Positions 1 to 7,212 of a stretch of DNA of 64,000 nucleotides are shown here, piece after piece. The notes under the pieces were generated by a model. That model made no database searches. It was not told where the DNA came from and saw only the letters and a list, made by a program, of their open reading frames with translations. The stretch is taken from positions 1,508,333-1,572,332 of the forward strand of contig NZ_LR812090.1 of assembly GCF_903772925.1 (NCBI RefSeq). Reading direction: 5' to 3'. The DNA is from Alteromonas macleodii. GTDB taxonomy: Bacteria > Pseudomonadota > Gammaproteobacteria > Enterobacterales > Alteromonadaceae. The translations under genes and the position numbers were made by a program. Position 1 is the first letter of the stretch; every line of letters starts with the position of its first letter.

Positions 1-1
1 T

Positions 2-129
2 GAGTGTGTGTCCGCCCAGTACAGGTGCGAAGTGATTAGTTCGCAGAAGAGCGAGTGTGTGTCCGCCCAGTACAGGTGCGAAGTGATTAGTCTGTAGAAA
101 AGCGAGTGTGTGTCCACGAAGTACAGGCT
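2..129. repeat. 51-bp direct tandem repeat, cut by the window edge
   Basis: Two full 51-bp units (2-52 and 53-103) differ at only a few positions, and a third, diverged partial unit runs from 104 to about 129. Each unit opens with GAGTGTGTGTCC followed a few bases later by GTACAGG. More copies may lie to the left of the window. There is no spacer of unrelated sequence between units, so it is not a CRISPR array. The opening core GAGTG-NN-TGTCC also heads the units of the array at 28243-28430. The function is unknown. Confidence 0.85.
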
Positions 130-218
130 GGATATCTAGGCTGATTAGGGGGGCTGTCCTCGATCTTAAACAGTATGTTGGTATTTATAGTTTTCATTTT
201 TTGTTGAGGTGAGTAACG

Positions 219-713
219 ATGATAAAGGTTTATCATAATCCAGAATGTGGAACGTCTAGAAATGTACTTGCAGTGATTAGAGCGGCGGGATATGACGTGG
301 AAGTTATTGAGTATTTGAGTGTAGGGTGGGAGCGTGAACAGCTAAGCTATTTATTGCATGCAGCAGGCTTGACGCCTCGACAGGCGCTTAGGACAACAAA
401 GTCGCCAGCGGCTGAGTTAGGGTTGCTTGATGAGTCGGTCAGCAACGAAGCTATCTTCGAACTTATGTTGAAGCATCCTATCCTGGTAAATAGGCCTATT
501 GTTTGCATTCCTAAACATAAATATGAAAAAACAGCTTCATTATCTTCCGACCCAAATGAAGATAATGCTGTTGCTGATAACGCGAAAGAAACAGTAAAAC
601 TATGTCGGCCTAGTGAAGCTGTATTGGATATTTTACCGGTATGGCCAAAAGGCCCTTTTGCTAAAGAAGACGGTACACCATTAATTGACCAAGACGGTGA
701 ACGAGTAATTTAA
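219..713 (+). CDS. arsC: ArsC-family arsenate reductase (glutaredoxin type) with an internal acidic insertion
   Basis: This 164-residue protein belongs to the thioredoxin-fold ArsC family, which reduces arsenate to arsenite in the cytoplasm using glutaredoxin and glutathione. The N-terminal HNPECGTSRN motif carries the catalytic cysteine (Cys10). Arg58, Arg92 and Arg130 (in LCRPSE) match the three arginines that bind the oxyanion in plasmid R773 ArsC. The C-terminal part, from LCRPSE to GERVI, also follows the R773-type protein. Compared with the usual length of about 141, there are roughly 23 extra residues, acidic and polar, around positions 100-124, just before LCRPSE. No arsR, arsB or acr3 lies nearby, so an arsenic role rests on family membership alone. 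A purine-rich GAGGTGAG precedes the start. The next gene begins 12 bp downstream and is probably cotranscribed. Confidence 0.82.
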   Translation: MIKVYHNPECGTSRNVLAVIRAAGYDVEVIEYLSVGWEREQLSYLLHAAGLTPRQALRTTKSPAAELGLLDESVSNEAIFELMLKHPILVNRPIVCIPKHKYEKTASLSSDPNEDNAVADNAKETVKLCRPSEAVLDILPVWPKGPFAKEDGTPLIDQDGERVI

Positions 714-725
714 ACGGAGTAGTTT

Positions 726-2012
726 ATGACGGACAAATATGCACAGCTAAACAGGTCCAAAAGGCTCGCATTGGCCTGTTTAGTTTTTGCCGCAGGTGTA
801 TTTGTCTTTACGGTATTACTACCCAAGTTTTACCCAAACTTACAGGGTACATGGTGGTTAGGGCTTATAAAGATGGCGAGCGAGGCGGCACTCATCGGTG
901 GCCTTGCTGACTGGTTTGCTGTAACTGCGCTGTTTAAACCAATACCAGCCCAGTACCCTATTCCCCATACCAATATCGTGGCAAGTAATAAGTCGGTTAT
1001 TGCTAATAACTTGTCTTTATTCGTTAAAGAGAAATTCTTTCACCCCGAAGCGATAGAAAAACTAATTCGAGACAGCGACCCTGCGAAGGGCGCTGGAAGA
1101 TGGTTGTCACAGGAAAGAAACGCTACTCGCTTAAGTCGCTTTATTTGTGACGCCTTTGCCGGCGTGTTACGTGTACTTGATGACAAACCCGTCAAAGCGT
1201 TTATTGCTAAAACAGCGCAGAAGGGTATTAACCAACTTGATCTTAGGCAGCTTATGGCAACCTCGTTAGGTGCCGTGACGAAAGAACGCCAGCACCAAAT
1301 CGTGCTCGATAGGGTATTAGGGAAACTAGCTAAGCTGCTCGCAGAGCCCGAAACTCAAATTTATATAGCAGATACGCTGGTCGTCTGGTTAAAAACTGAG
1401 TACAGCCGCATCGAAAAGCTCTTGCCGTCCAGCTGGCTAAGCGAGCAGGGTGCGCTGATTGCTGTTAAAGCCGTTTCAAGTATTTTAGAGGATATATACG
1501 AGGATGAGCACCATCCTATTCGACATGCTTTCGACGAACAGGTGCATGAGTTTTTATATGAGCTACAGCACAGCCCGTTAATGGAGAAAAAGGTAAACAG
1601 CTATCGCGAAAAAATCATTAATGACCCAGCATTAAATACCTATGTTCAGCAATCATGGGCCAAATTTCATCAATGGCTCTTAACGTCCCTTGAAGAACAA
1701 AATGGCAAAGCAGAAACTAAAGTGTCGGGTTTGCTAAAAGACTTGGGCACAACGTTAACGCAAGACAGTGAGTTAGCAAAAGCGTTTAATAAACACATTG
1801 GAGAAGCGGCTAAATATATGGCGCCTGAGTTGGCTGAATTTCTAACCCGCCATATCCGCAACACCATCAATAGCTGGGACGAACGCGAGATGGCAGAGCA
1901 GGTAGAACTAAATATTGGTCGCGACCTACAAAAAGTGCGTATTAACGGCACTATTGTCGGTGGTCTAATAGGTGCAGTATTGTTTGGAGTGGAGGCGCTA
2001 TTAGGGCTATAG
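726..2012 (+). CDS. DUF445 family membrane-anchored protein
   Basis: The protein has 428 residues with a hydrophobic segment near the N-terminus (about 13-35), a second near 45-65 containing ASEAALIGGLADWFAVTALF, and a last one at the extreme C-terminus (VGGLIGAVLFGVEALLGL). The GGLADWFAV signature and the overall layout are typical of the DUF445 family (E. coli YjiN-like). The long hydrophilic middle, residues about 100-400, is predicted helical by eye. The biochemical function of the family is not established. A GGAG ribosome-binding site lies 7 bases before the ATG, and the gene follows arsC by 12 bp, suggesting a two-gene operon. Confidence 0.82.
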   Translation: MTDKYAQLNRSKRLALACLVFAAGVFVFTVLLPKFYPNLQGTWWLGLIKMASEAALIGGLADWFAVTALFKPIPAQYPIPHTNIVASNKSVIANNLSLFVKEKFFHPEAIEKLIRDSDPAKGAGRWLSQERNATRLSRFICDAFAGVLRVLDDKPVKAFIAKTAQKGINQLDLRQLMATSLGAVTKERQHQIVLDRVLGKLAKLLAEPETQIYIADTLVVWLKTEYSRIEKLLPSSWLSEQGALIAVKAVSSILEDIYEDEHHPIRHAFDEQVHEFLYELQHSPLMEKKVNSYREKIINDPALNTYVQQSWAKFHQWLLTSLEEQNGKAETKVSGLLKDLGTTLTQDSELAKAFNKHIGEAAKYMAPELAEFLTRHIRNTINSWDEREMAEQVELNIGRDLQKVRINGTIVGGLIGAVLFGVEALLGL

Positions 2013-2137
2013 ACGCAGACCTTTGCAACACTACTGGCAATGCATGGAGTAGGGCGCTACTGAATTAGCCATCCAAATTCGAAGTAGTGGTATTGGCTCA
2101 AACACTATATGCATGTAACAAAAGGCTGCGATAAAAC

Positions 2138-2791
2138 CTACTTAGCTGTTAGGGCAAATACCAAATTATCAGCGTCTACTTTACCTTTTAAGCCGCCTTC
2201 AAGCACTGAGCGCTCTAACCTATTAATGTCGTAGGCGCCAGCGTAAAGTGCATCAACGGTTTTTTCGTTTACGCTAAATGGAGGGCCGGCCATTTCATTC
2301 TGGTCATACTCGAACGAAATGATTAGCTGAGGCGCGCATTGAGTAATGGTAATTAAGTGTGCAGCGTATTGCTCGCGAAGCGGACTGGGCAGTGCAACTA
2401 AAGCTGCTCTGTCGTAAACACCGGTAACGTCACCTATGTCGCTTGACGTAAGTTTAAAAATATCGCCCACGTGTATGGTTAAGCCGTCTTTGGTGTAAAC
2501 CTTACCCTTTGCCGTTGGGGTAACGGTAGGCTCGGCTCCCAGCTCTTCAAATAGCTGTATGATAGCCACTTCGCTCAGTTCAGCACCTACCACCTCACAA
2601 CCTTGGGAAAGTAGCCAGCCGATGTCACGGGTTTTACCACATAGCGGAACAAATATGCGTTTCAAAGCAGCGCTCGAGTTCTCGCTACCAAGCAGAAAAG
2701 ACGAATATTTTACAAGAAGCGCATTGCCTTCGGGCTCATGAAATCCGATTTCGTTATTTTGCCATTTACTGTGCCAAAAACTGTGTTCCAT
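2138..2791 (-). CDS. tpm: Thiopurine S-methyltransferase
   Basis: This is a cytoplasmic SAM-dependent methyltransferase of 217 residues, the normal bacterial TPMT length. The N-terminus MEHSFWHSKWQNNEIGFHEP matches the family opening. It is followed by the SAM-binding stretch FVPLCGKTRDIGWLLSQGCEVVGAELSE (split here only for reference: PLCGK at about residues 49-53). VYDRAALVALP near residue 128 is the usual post-core motif. The family methylates thiopurines, and in bacteria it is linked to selenium and tellurium methylation. That last role is family knowledge and nothing in the neighbourhood supports it. It is transcribed alone, downstream of bamE and separated from it by a strong hairpin. 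Confidence 0.88.
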   Translation of the reverse strand: MEHSFWHSKWQNNEIGFHEPEGNALLVKYSSFLLGSENSSAALKRIFVPLCGKTRDIGWLLSQGCEVVGAELSEVAIIQLFEELGAEPTVTPTAKGKVYTKDGLTIHVGDIFKLTSSDIGDVTGVYDRAALVALPSPLREQYAAHLITITQCAPQLIISFEYDQNEMAGPPFSVNEKTVDALYAGAYDINRLERSVLEGGLKGKVDADNLVFALTAK

Positions 2792-2857
2792 GTATGCCTC
2801 AATCAGGTAAATGATGTAACTCGAAAAACAGGTGTTGTTATTTAGGGTACTAGAAAC

Positions 2858-2888
2858 TATAAAGGTAGCGTGAAACGCTACCTTTATA
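2858..2888 (-). terminator. Hairpin downstream of bamE
   Basis: There is a perfect 13-bp stem (2858-2870 with 2876-2888) and a 5-base loop, 7 bp past the bamE stop. The arms end in AT-rich sequence rather than a long T-run. It probably ends bamE transcription on the minus strand. Confidence 0.6.
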
Positions 2889-2895
2889 AATATAA

Positions 2896-3252
2896 TTAGT
2901 TATCAAGCGGTGTGTTGAAGTCTTCAGATAACTCGAAGTCGCCTTCAACCGTGGTGACTTTGTCATCTACAAAGTTTATTACCATTTGCTTCTGAAAATC
3001 TTTTCCGCGCTTTTCCATACCGCGTTTCATATCGTAAACGTAGTACCAAGTGTCATCATCGAACGAGTCTTGAACAACAGGGTTGCCTAATACATAAATA
3101 ACTTGTTCTTTTGTCATTCCAACACGCAGCTTTTCAACGTCTCTTTGATCAAGGAAGTTTCCCTGGGGAACGTCGATACGATATATCCAGTTCGAGCAAG
3201 CGGTTGATGTAAGTGTGATACCAAGAATTACTAATAGGTGTTGCAACTTCAT
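2896..3252 (-). CDS. bamE: Outer membrane assembly lipoprotein BamE (SmpA)
   Basis: This 118-residue lipoprotein is a non-essential part of the BAM complex, which inserts beta-barrel proteins into the outer membrane. The signal peptide ends in a lipobox-like TSTAC with the acylated cysteine at Cys19. The BamE fold follows: YRIDVPQGNFL, the RVGMTKEQVIYVLGNPVV signature, and DTWYYVYDMKRG. The length matches E. coli BamE (113). It sits downstream of recN on the same strand, the order found in many gammaproteobacteria, with a 124-bp gap. The hairpin just past its stop suggests it ends its transcription unit. Confidence 0.93.
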   Translation of the reverse strand: MKLQHLLVILGITLTSTACSNWIYRIDVPQGNFLDQRDVEKLRVGMTKEQVIYVLGNPVVQDSFDDDTWYYVYDMKRGMEKRGKDFQKQMVINFVDDKVTTVEGDFELSEDFNTPLDN

Positions 3253-3376
3253 GCGTTAATTTGTCCAGTATTGCCTTTGTTAGTGCCAGCGAATTTCGCG
3301 AAGGCGAATTTCGAGGCTGTTTTATTGCAAGCGCGAAGGCATGCTACATTGACAACTATGACCAATCAACTGCATT

Positions 3377-5062
3377 TTAGTTCGATGCTGCGCTTTTTAG
3401 CAGTTCTTTTGCGTTTGCTAAGGCCGATTTGGTTACTTTGTCACCGGCTAGCAATCTCGCTAACTCATCAATACGGTCTTGCTTGGTAAGCGGTAGCATT
3501 TGAGTTTCTGTGCTTTCCCCATCAGTGAGCTTAGTTACGAACAGCTGGTTATGCGCCTGCGCAGCTACTTGTGGTAAATGCGTTACACACATTACTTGAG
3601 ATTGCTTGCCCAGTTTGCGCAACAGACCGCCAACGATAGATGCAGTTGGCCCACTAATACCTGTATCGACCTCATCGAAAATCATGGTAGGAGTTGCGTG
3701 ATTGTCACTCGCAATTACCTGGATAGCTAGCCCTATCCTTGATAATTCACCACCTGACACCACTTTTTCTAACTTGTCTGCATCCTGACCAGGGTTTGTA
3801 GACACTTTGAACTCGACAGTATCAAGACCTGTGCTAACAGGCTTCTTAAGCTCATCGTACTGAATTTGAATATCGACTTTTGCATGAGGCATATTCATTT
3901 GACGAATCTGAAGCTCAATATCTTTACTTAATTTACCTGCAGCACGTTGTCTGCTTTCAGACAACCCTTTGGTCGCGATTAGGTATGTTGCTCGCGCTTT
4001 TTCTACTTCGCCTTCAAGTGTGCCTAACAGCGTTTCTTGTTCAGATAGTGAATTGAATTCGGCGGCGAGTTCCTGATGGTGTTGATATAGCCCTTCTGGC
4101 ATAACGCTGTGTTTACGTGCCAGATCCATCGCTTTAGCATAGCGCGCTTCAACTTGCTGTAGACGAAGCGGGTCAATCTCTAACTGATCGCAGTAGCTAC
4201 GCAGCTCTCCCGCAGCTTCTTCTACTTGAATTGCTGCGTCATTTAGTAACGCTATCATAGGCGTTAGGCTTGCGTCATGGGCTTCTAATTCGCCCAAGCG
4301 CTCAATGCTGCTTTGAATCACTGATAAAGCGTTGCCCTCATCATTTTCATATAAGTTGTACACGCTAGTCTGCGCTTGTTCTAAAAGACTTTGACCATTG
4401 CTCAAGCGCTTGTGCTCTATTTCCAACTCTTCGAACTCGCCCTCTTCAATAGCGAACTCATCAAGCTCTTGAACCTGATAGGTTAACAGCTGAATTCTAT
4501 CTTCTCGTTGCTGTGCTTGCGCTTGAAGTGTCTTTAGTGTGCGTTGCTTATCACGCCAGATTGAATGAGTTTCCGTAACTTGCGCTAACAATTCATCATG
4601 TTTAGCGTAACCGTCAACCAGGTCTCTTTGATGATCTTCTTTCAACAGTTGCAGGTGTGTGTTTTGACCGTGAATGGCTAACAAATACTGGCCTAAGCCT
4701 TTTAACTGCTGAAGCGAAGCGGGAATACCGTTGATAAACGCTTTTGAACGACCTTCTTTAGAAATAACTCTGCGAATAAAGCAGCTGTTTTCATCCTCGT
4801 CTGAGGTAAGTTCATGTTCATCGAGAAATGCTTTAGCTAATGCGTTACTGCTCAAAGAAAAGTGTGCGATGATTTCAGCTTTCGTACTTCCTTTACGCAC
4901 AGCATTTGCGTCGGCACGTTCGCCTAAGCACAAGCTTAACGCATCAATAGCAATTGATTTACCTGCGCCGGTTTCTCCGGTTATTGCAGTAAGCCCGTTT
5001 TCCAGTTGAACCGATAATTGTTTTACAACAGCAAAATTAGAAATAGAAAGATGCGCTAACAT
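3377..5062 (-). CDS. recN: DNA repair protein RecN
   Basis: RecN is an SMC-like ATPase that acts at double-strand breaks during recombinational repair. From the ATG at 5062 the protein has 561 residues, against 553 in E. coli. The Walker A motif GETGAGKS is at about 29-36. Long heptad-rich helices fill 150-360. The ABC signature VVSGGELSRIGLAIQVIAS and Walker B MIFDEVDTGISG are near the C-terminus. An in-frame GTG at 5068 would add two residues, but MLAHLSISNFAVV matches the family N-terminus, so I prefer the ATG. LexA-like boxes sit 24-58 bp upstream, in keeping with recN being a classic SOS gene in this class. Confidence 0.95.
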   Translation of the reverse strand: MLAHLSISNFAVVKQLSVQLENGLTAITGETGAGKSIAIDALSLCLGERADANAVRKGSTKAEIIAHFSLSSNALAKAFLDEHELTSDEDENSCFIRRVISKEGRSKAFINGIPASLQQLKGLGQYLLAIHGQNTHLQLLKEDHQRDLVDGYAKHDELLAQVTETHSIWRDKQRTLKTLQAQAQQREDRIQLLTYQVQELDEFAIEEGEFEELEIEHKRLSNGQSLLEQAQTSVYNLYENDEGNALSVIQSSIERLGELEAHDASLTPMIALLNDAAIQVEEAAGELRSYCDQLEIDPLRLQQVEARYAKAMDLARKHSVMPEGLYQHHQELAAEFNSLSEQETLLGTLEGEVEKARATYLIATKGLSESRQRAAGKLSKDIELQIRQMNMPHAKVDIQIQYDELKKPVSTGLDTVEFKVSTNPGQDADKLEKVVSGGELSRIGLAIQVIASDNHATPTMIFDEVDTGISGPTASIVGGLLRKLGKQSQVMCVTHLPQVAAQAHNQLFVTKLTDGESTETQMLPLTKQDRIDELARLLAGDKVTKSALANAKELLKSAASN

Positions 5063-5085
5063 AACCACACTCGAAAAAGTTGAAC

Positions 5086-5120
5086 ATGATGATATATACA
5101 GTAACTGATAATATATACAG
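5086..5120 (-). promoter_or_regulatory. Two LexA-like boxes upstream of recN
   Basis: The plus-strand sequence CTGATAATATATACAG at 5105-5120 differs from the gammaproteobacterial LexA consensus CTGT-N8-ACAG at one core position. A second copy, ATGATGATATATACAG at 5086-5101, keeps the ACAG half and the AT-rich middle but matches the other half poorly. Both lie just upstream of the recN start. SOS control of recN is well established in gammaproteobacteria. Binding here is inferred. Confidence 0.65.
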
Positions 5121-5388
5121 TATTTTGGCTGTGTAAAGTTAAGTCGTGAAAAAATTACGCTAAAATTAAGAAGGAAGCTAATAAAGTTTGAGAAATCAAT
5201 GTTATAACTTCGAATGGTTATTTGAGGTTATAAGTAACCAGCATAAACGAAATTAATGAGAACGCGTGTTTTACAAAAATTTATACAGTACTAATCTACG
5301 TAAAATTCGATAGCCTAAAGCCTGTCTGTAAAGAAGGTTTGTAAGCCAATACGTTGACTGCTGTAACGGTTTTTTAAAACCAAACAGC

Positions 5389-5414
5389 AAAAAGGAGAGC
5401 CAAAGCTCTCCTTT
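5389..5414 (-). terminator. Intrinsic terminator of the Dps-type gene
   Basis: On the minus strand a perfect stem of about 10 bp (AAAGGAGAGC with GCTCTCCTTT) closes a TTTG loop and runs into a T-tract. It lies 64 bp past the Dps stop. The remaining sequence between here and recN (5121-5388) shows no gene. A third, weaker ACAG half-site (5285-5288) is too imperfect to call. Confidence 0.82.
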
Positions 5415-5477
5415 AAAATTCCAATTTTAATTGAATTATAAATCGTCAGATAACTATCTAAAATTCAATAGAAAAGC

Positions 5478-5987
5478 TTATTGCTGCAACTCACCGCTTC
5501 CAGATTCAATGTGTGCGCGCACGAACCACTGAAACTGTTCTAAGTCTGCCAGCTGACCAGTGATCATATCTTCCGATACTGGGTCAATTTCACCAAGAAG
5601 CTCTAGCGCTTTTCTATGGTCACCATTTACGCCGTCATAAACAGCGTCTAGTGCCTTAAGGTGGTCAAGTACTAAACCTTTCCCTAGTTCATAATCGCTC
5701 CAGCTGCGACCTTCAACAATGGCTTTCGGTGTGCCTTTCGGTACGCCGCCTAACGTTGCAATTCGTTCGGCAATGGTGTCGGTCATTTCGCGTACTGCAT
5801 CTACCTGAGGGTCTAGCATTTCATGCACGCCAATAAAATTTGGGCCTACCACGTTCCAGTGAATGTGCTTTAAGGTTAACTGTAAATCTAATAGTGCAAC
5901 CAATCGCTGATCCAATACCTTAATTGTTTTGGCAGCAGCATCGTTATCCATTCCTGGGGCTGTAAATTTGATATTGGTGTTACTCAT
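5478..5987 (-). CDS. dps: Dps-family DNA-binding ferritin
   Basis: This is a mini-ferritin of the Dps family, a dodecameric cytoplasmic protein that oxidises ferrous iron with hydrogen peroxide and protects DNA. The 169-residue protein from ATG 5987 has the ferroxidase signature in order: LQLTLKHIHWNVVGPNF, GVHEMLDPQVDAVREMTDTIAERIATLGG, then HLKALD. The His in HWNV and the Asp and Glu in DAVREMTDTIAER are the usual intersubunit ligands. A longer reading frame begins at 6044, but AGGAG lies at the right distance before the ATG at 5987 and MSNTNIKF is a sensible N-terminus. The upstream region contains the palindrome GAATTC-TGA-GAATTC (6099-6113), which may be regulatory. It is not a clear OxyR site. 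Confidence 0.92.
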   Translation of the reverse strand: MSNTNIKFTAPGMDNDAAAKTIKVLDQRLVALLDLQLTLKHIHWNVVGPNFIGVHEMLDPQVDAVREMTDTIAERIATLGGVPKGTPKAIVEGRSWSDYELGKGLVLDHLKALDAVYDGVNGDHRKALELLGEIDPVSEDMITGQLADLEQFQWFVRAHIESGSGELQQ

Positions 5988-6171
5988 GATATCTCCTATT
6001 GAATGTAAATAAATCAGCACGATGTAAAACATCATAAGGGGCAAAATCTTACTAGCCCTGTGCCAACAACTTACTTTGATAGGTGCAACGGGTATGCCGA
6101 ATTCTGAGAATTCTATAAGTACACGTTTTTAATAGAGAAATATGGGAAGATTAAAAAATCTTTATTTTTCA

Positions 6172-6203
6172 AGCCTGTAGCAATTAAGAAAATGCTACAG
6201 GCT
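6172..6203 (-). terminator. Hairpin downstream of nadK
   Basis: A perfect 11-bp inverted repeat, AGCCTGTAGCA with TGCTACAGGCT, encloses a 10-base loop. It lies 44 bp past the nadK stop. There is no T-run after it on either strand, so termination is only probable. Confidence 0.45.
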
Positions 6204-6246
6204 AATGTAATAAATGCACATTAGAAAAGATGAATAGTGAATGAGG

Positions 6247-7122
6247 CTAGTAAAGCTTACTGCCCCAACCTAGCTTTTTGCGAAGTACGTTGAAATAGCT
6301 GTAACCCTTGGGATGAACAAGGTGAAGCTTGTCTACGCTCTTGTTAATGCGGATTTCATCGCCGGGCAGTACGGGTAGTACAATGTGACTATCGCAACTT
6401 ACCTGCAAGGAATCACTGTTTACTTTTGATACTTTCATCGATACCTGACTGTCTGCATCAACAACAATGGGGCGACTGCTCAGTGTGTGAGGAAACATAG
6501 GCACCAGCGTTAGTGCATCAAGCTTTGGCATAATGATAGGGCCGCCGGCAGATAGGGAGTATGCAGTCGAGCCTGTAGGTGTGGCGACAATCAACCCGTC
6601 GCTACGCTGACTGAATACGAATTGCTCATCGATATAAATTTCAAATTCCATCATATGAGCAACTTTGCCGTGGTGCAGCACCACTTCGTTTACAGCAGAG
6701 TTGTTACTTTTAAGCTTTTCGTGCCGGTAAACTTCGACTTCAAGTAAGAAGCGCTCTTCAACCACGCACTCACCATTGAAGATAAGGTCAAGCTGTTGAA
6801 CGATATCATCAGGGTGGATATCTGTTAAAAAGCCAAGATTACCGCGGTTTACGCCTACGACATGGATGTCAAAACGCGCCAGTACACGCGCGGCACCAAG
6901 CATGCTGCCGTCACCACCTACTACAACGGCAAGATCAGCCTCTTTACCAATAGTAACAAGGTTACAGCTTTTGAAGTTTTCAGTTTCAAGCTCTTCAGCA
7001 ATACTTTCCTCAACTAGTAGTTTGCAGCCTTTGGCTAATAAATATTCGGCAAGAATATTTAAGCTGTCATGGGTTGCAGCGTGTTGAGGTTTTCCAATTA
7101 AAGCAACGGTTTGATAGGGCAT
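6247..7122 (-). CDS. nadK: NAD kinase
   Basis: The enzyme phosphorylates NAD to NADP using ATP in the cytoplasm. The protein has 291 residues (E. coli 292). The diagnostic GGDG motif is at 69-72 within [16 protein letters not shown], followed by [14 protein letters not shown] and the NE/D-containing [14 protein letters not shown]. The substrate loop [16 protein letters not shown] is also present. In many gammaproteobacteria nadK lies beside recN and bamE, and here only the Dps gene intervenes. The start at [10 protein letters not shown] fits the family. Confidence 0.96.
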   Translation of the reverse strand: MPYQTVALIGKPQHAATHDSLNILAEYLLAKGCKLLVEESIAEELETENFKSCNLVTIGKEADLAVVVGGDGSMLGAARVLARFDIHVVGVNRGNLGFLTDIHPDDIVQQLDLIFNGECVVEERFLLEVEVYRHEKLKSNNSAVNEVVLHHGKVAHMMEFEIYIDEQFVFSQRSDGLIVATPTGSTAYSLSAGGPIIMPKLDALTLVPMFPHTLSSRPIVVDADSQVSMKVSKVNSDSLQVSCDSHIVLPVLPGDEIRINKSVDKLHLVHPKGYSYFNVLRKKLGWGSKLY

Positions 7123-7212
7123 GGAATGCTAATGTCCTTTCATTTCCAATGGTCGGACATTAGCACAGGTATTTTGCAAAAGAAAAGCGTAAAACGTTGC
7201 AGAGTGCCAGGT

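Noticed and set aside
2-129. CRISPR array
   Set aside because: The units follow each other directly with no unrelated spacers, and there are no cas genes. The same holds for 28243-28430.
219-2012. Arsenic resistance operon
   Set aside because: The only arsenic-type gene is the ArsC-family reductase. No regulator, efflux pump or methylase is present.
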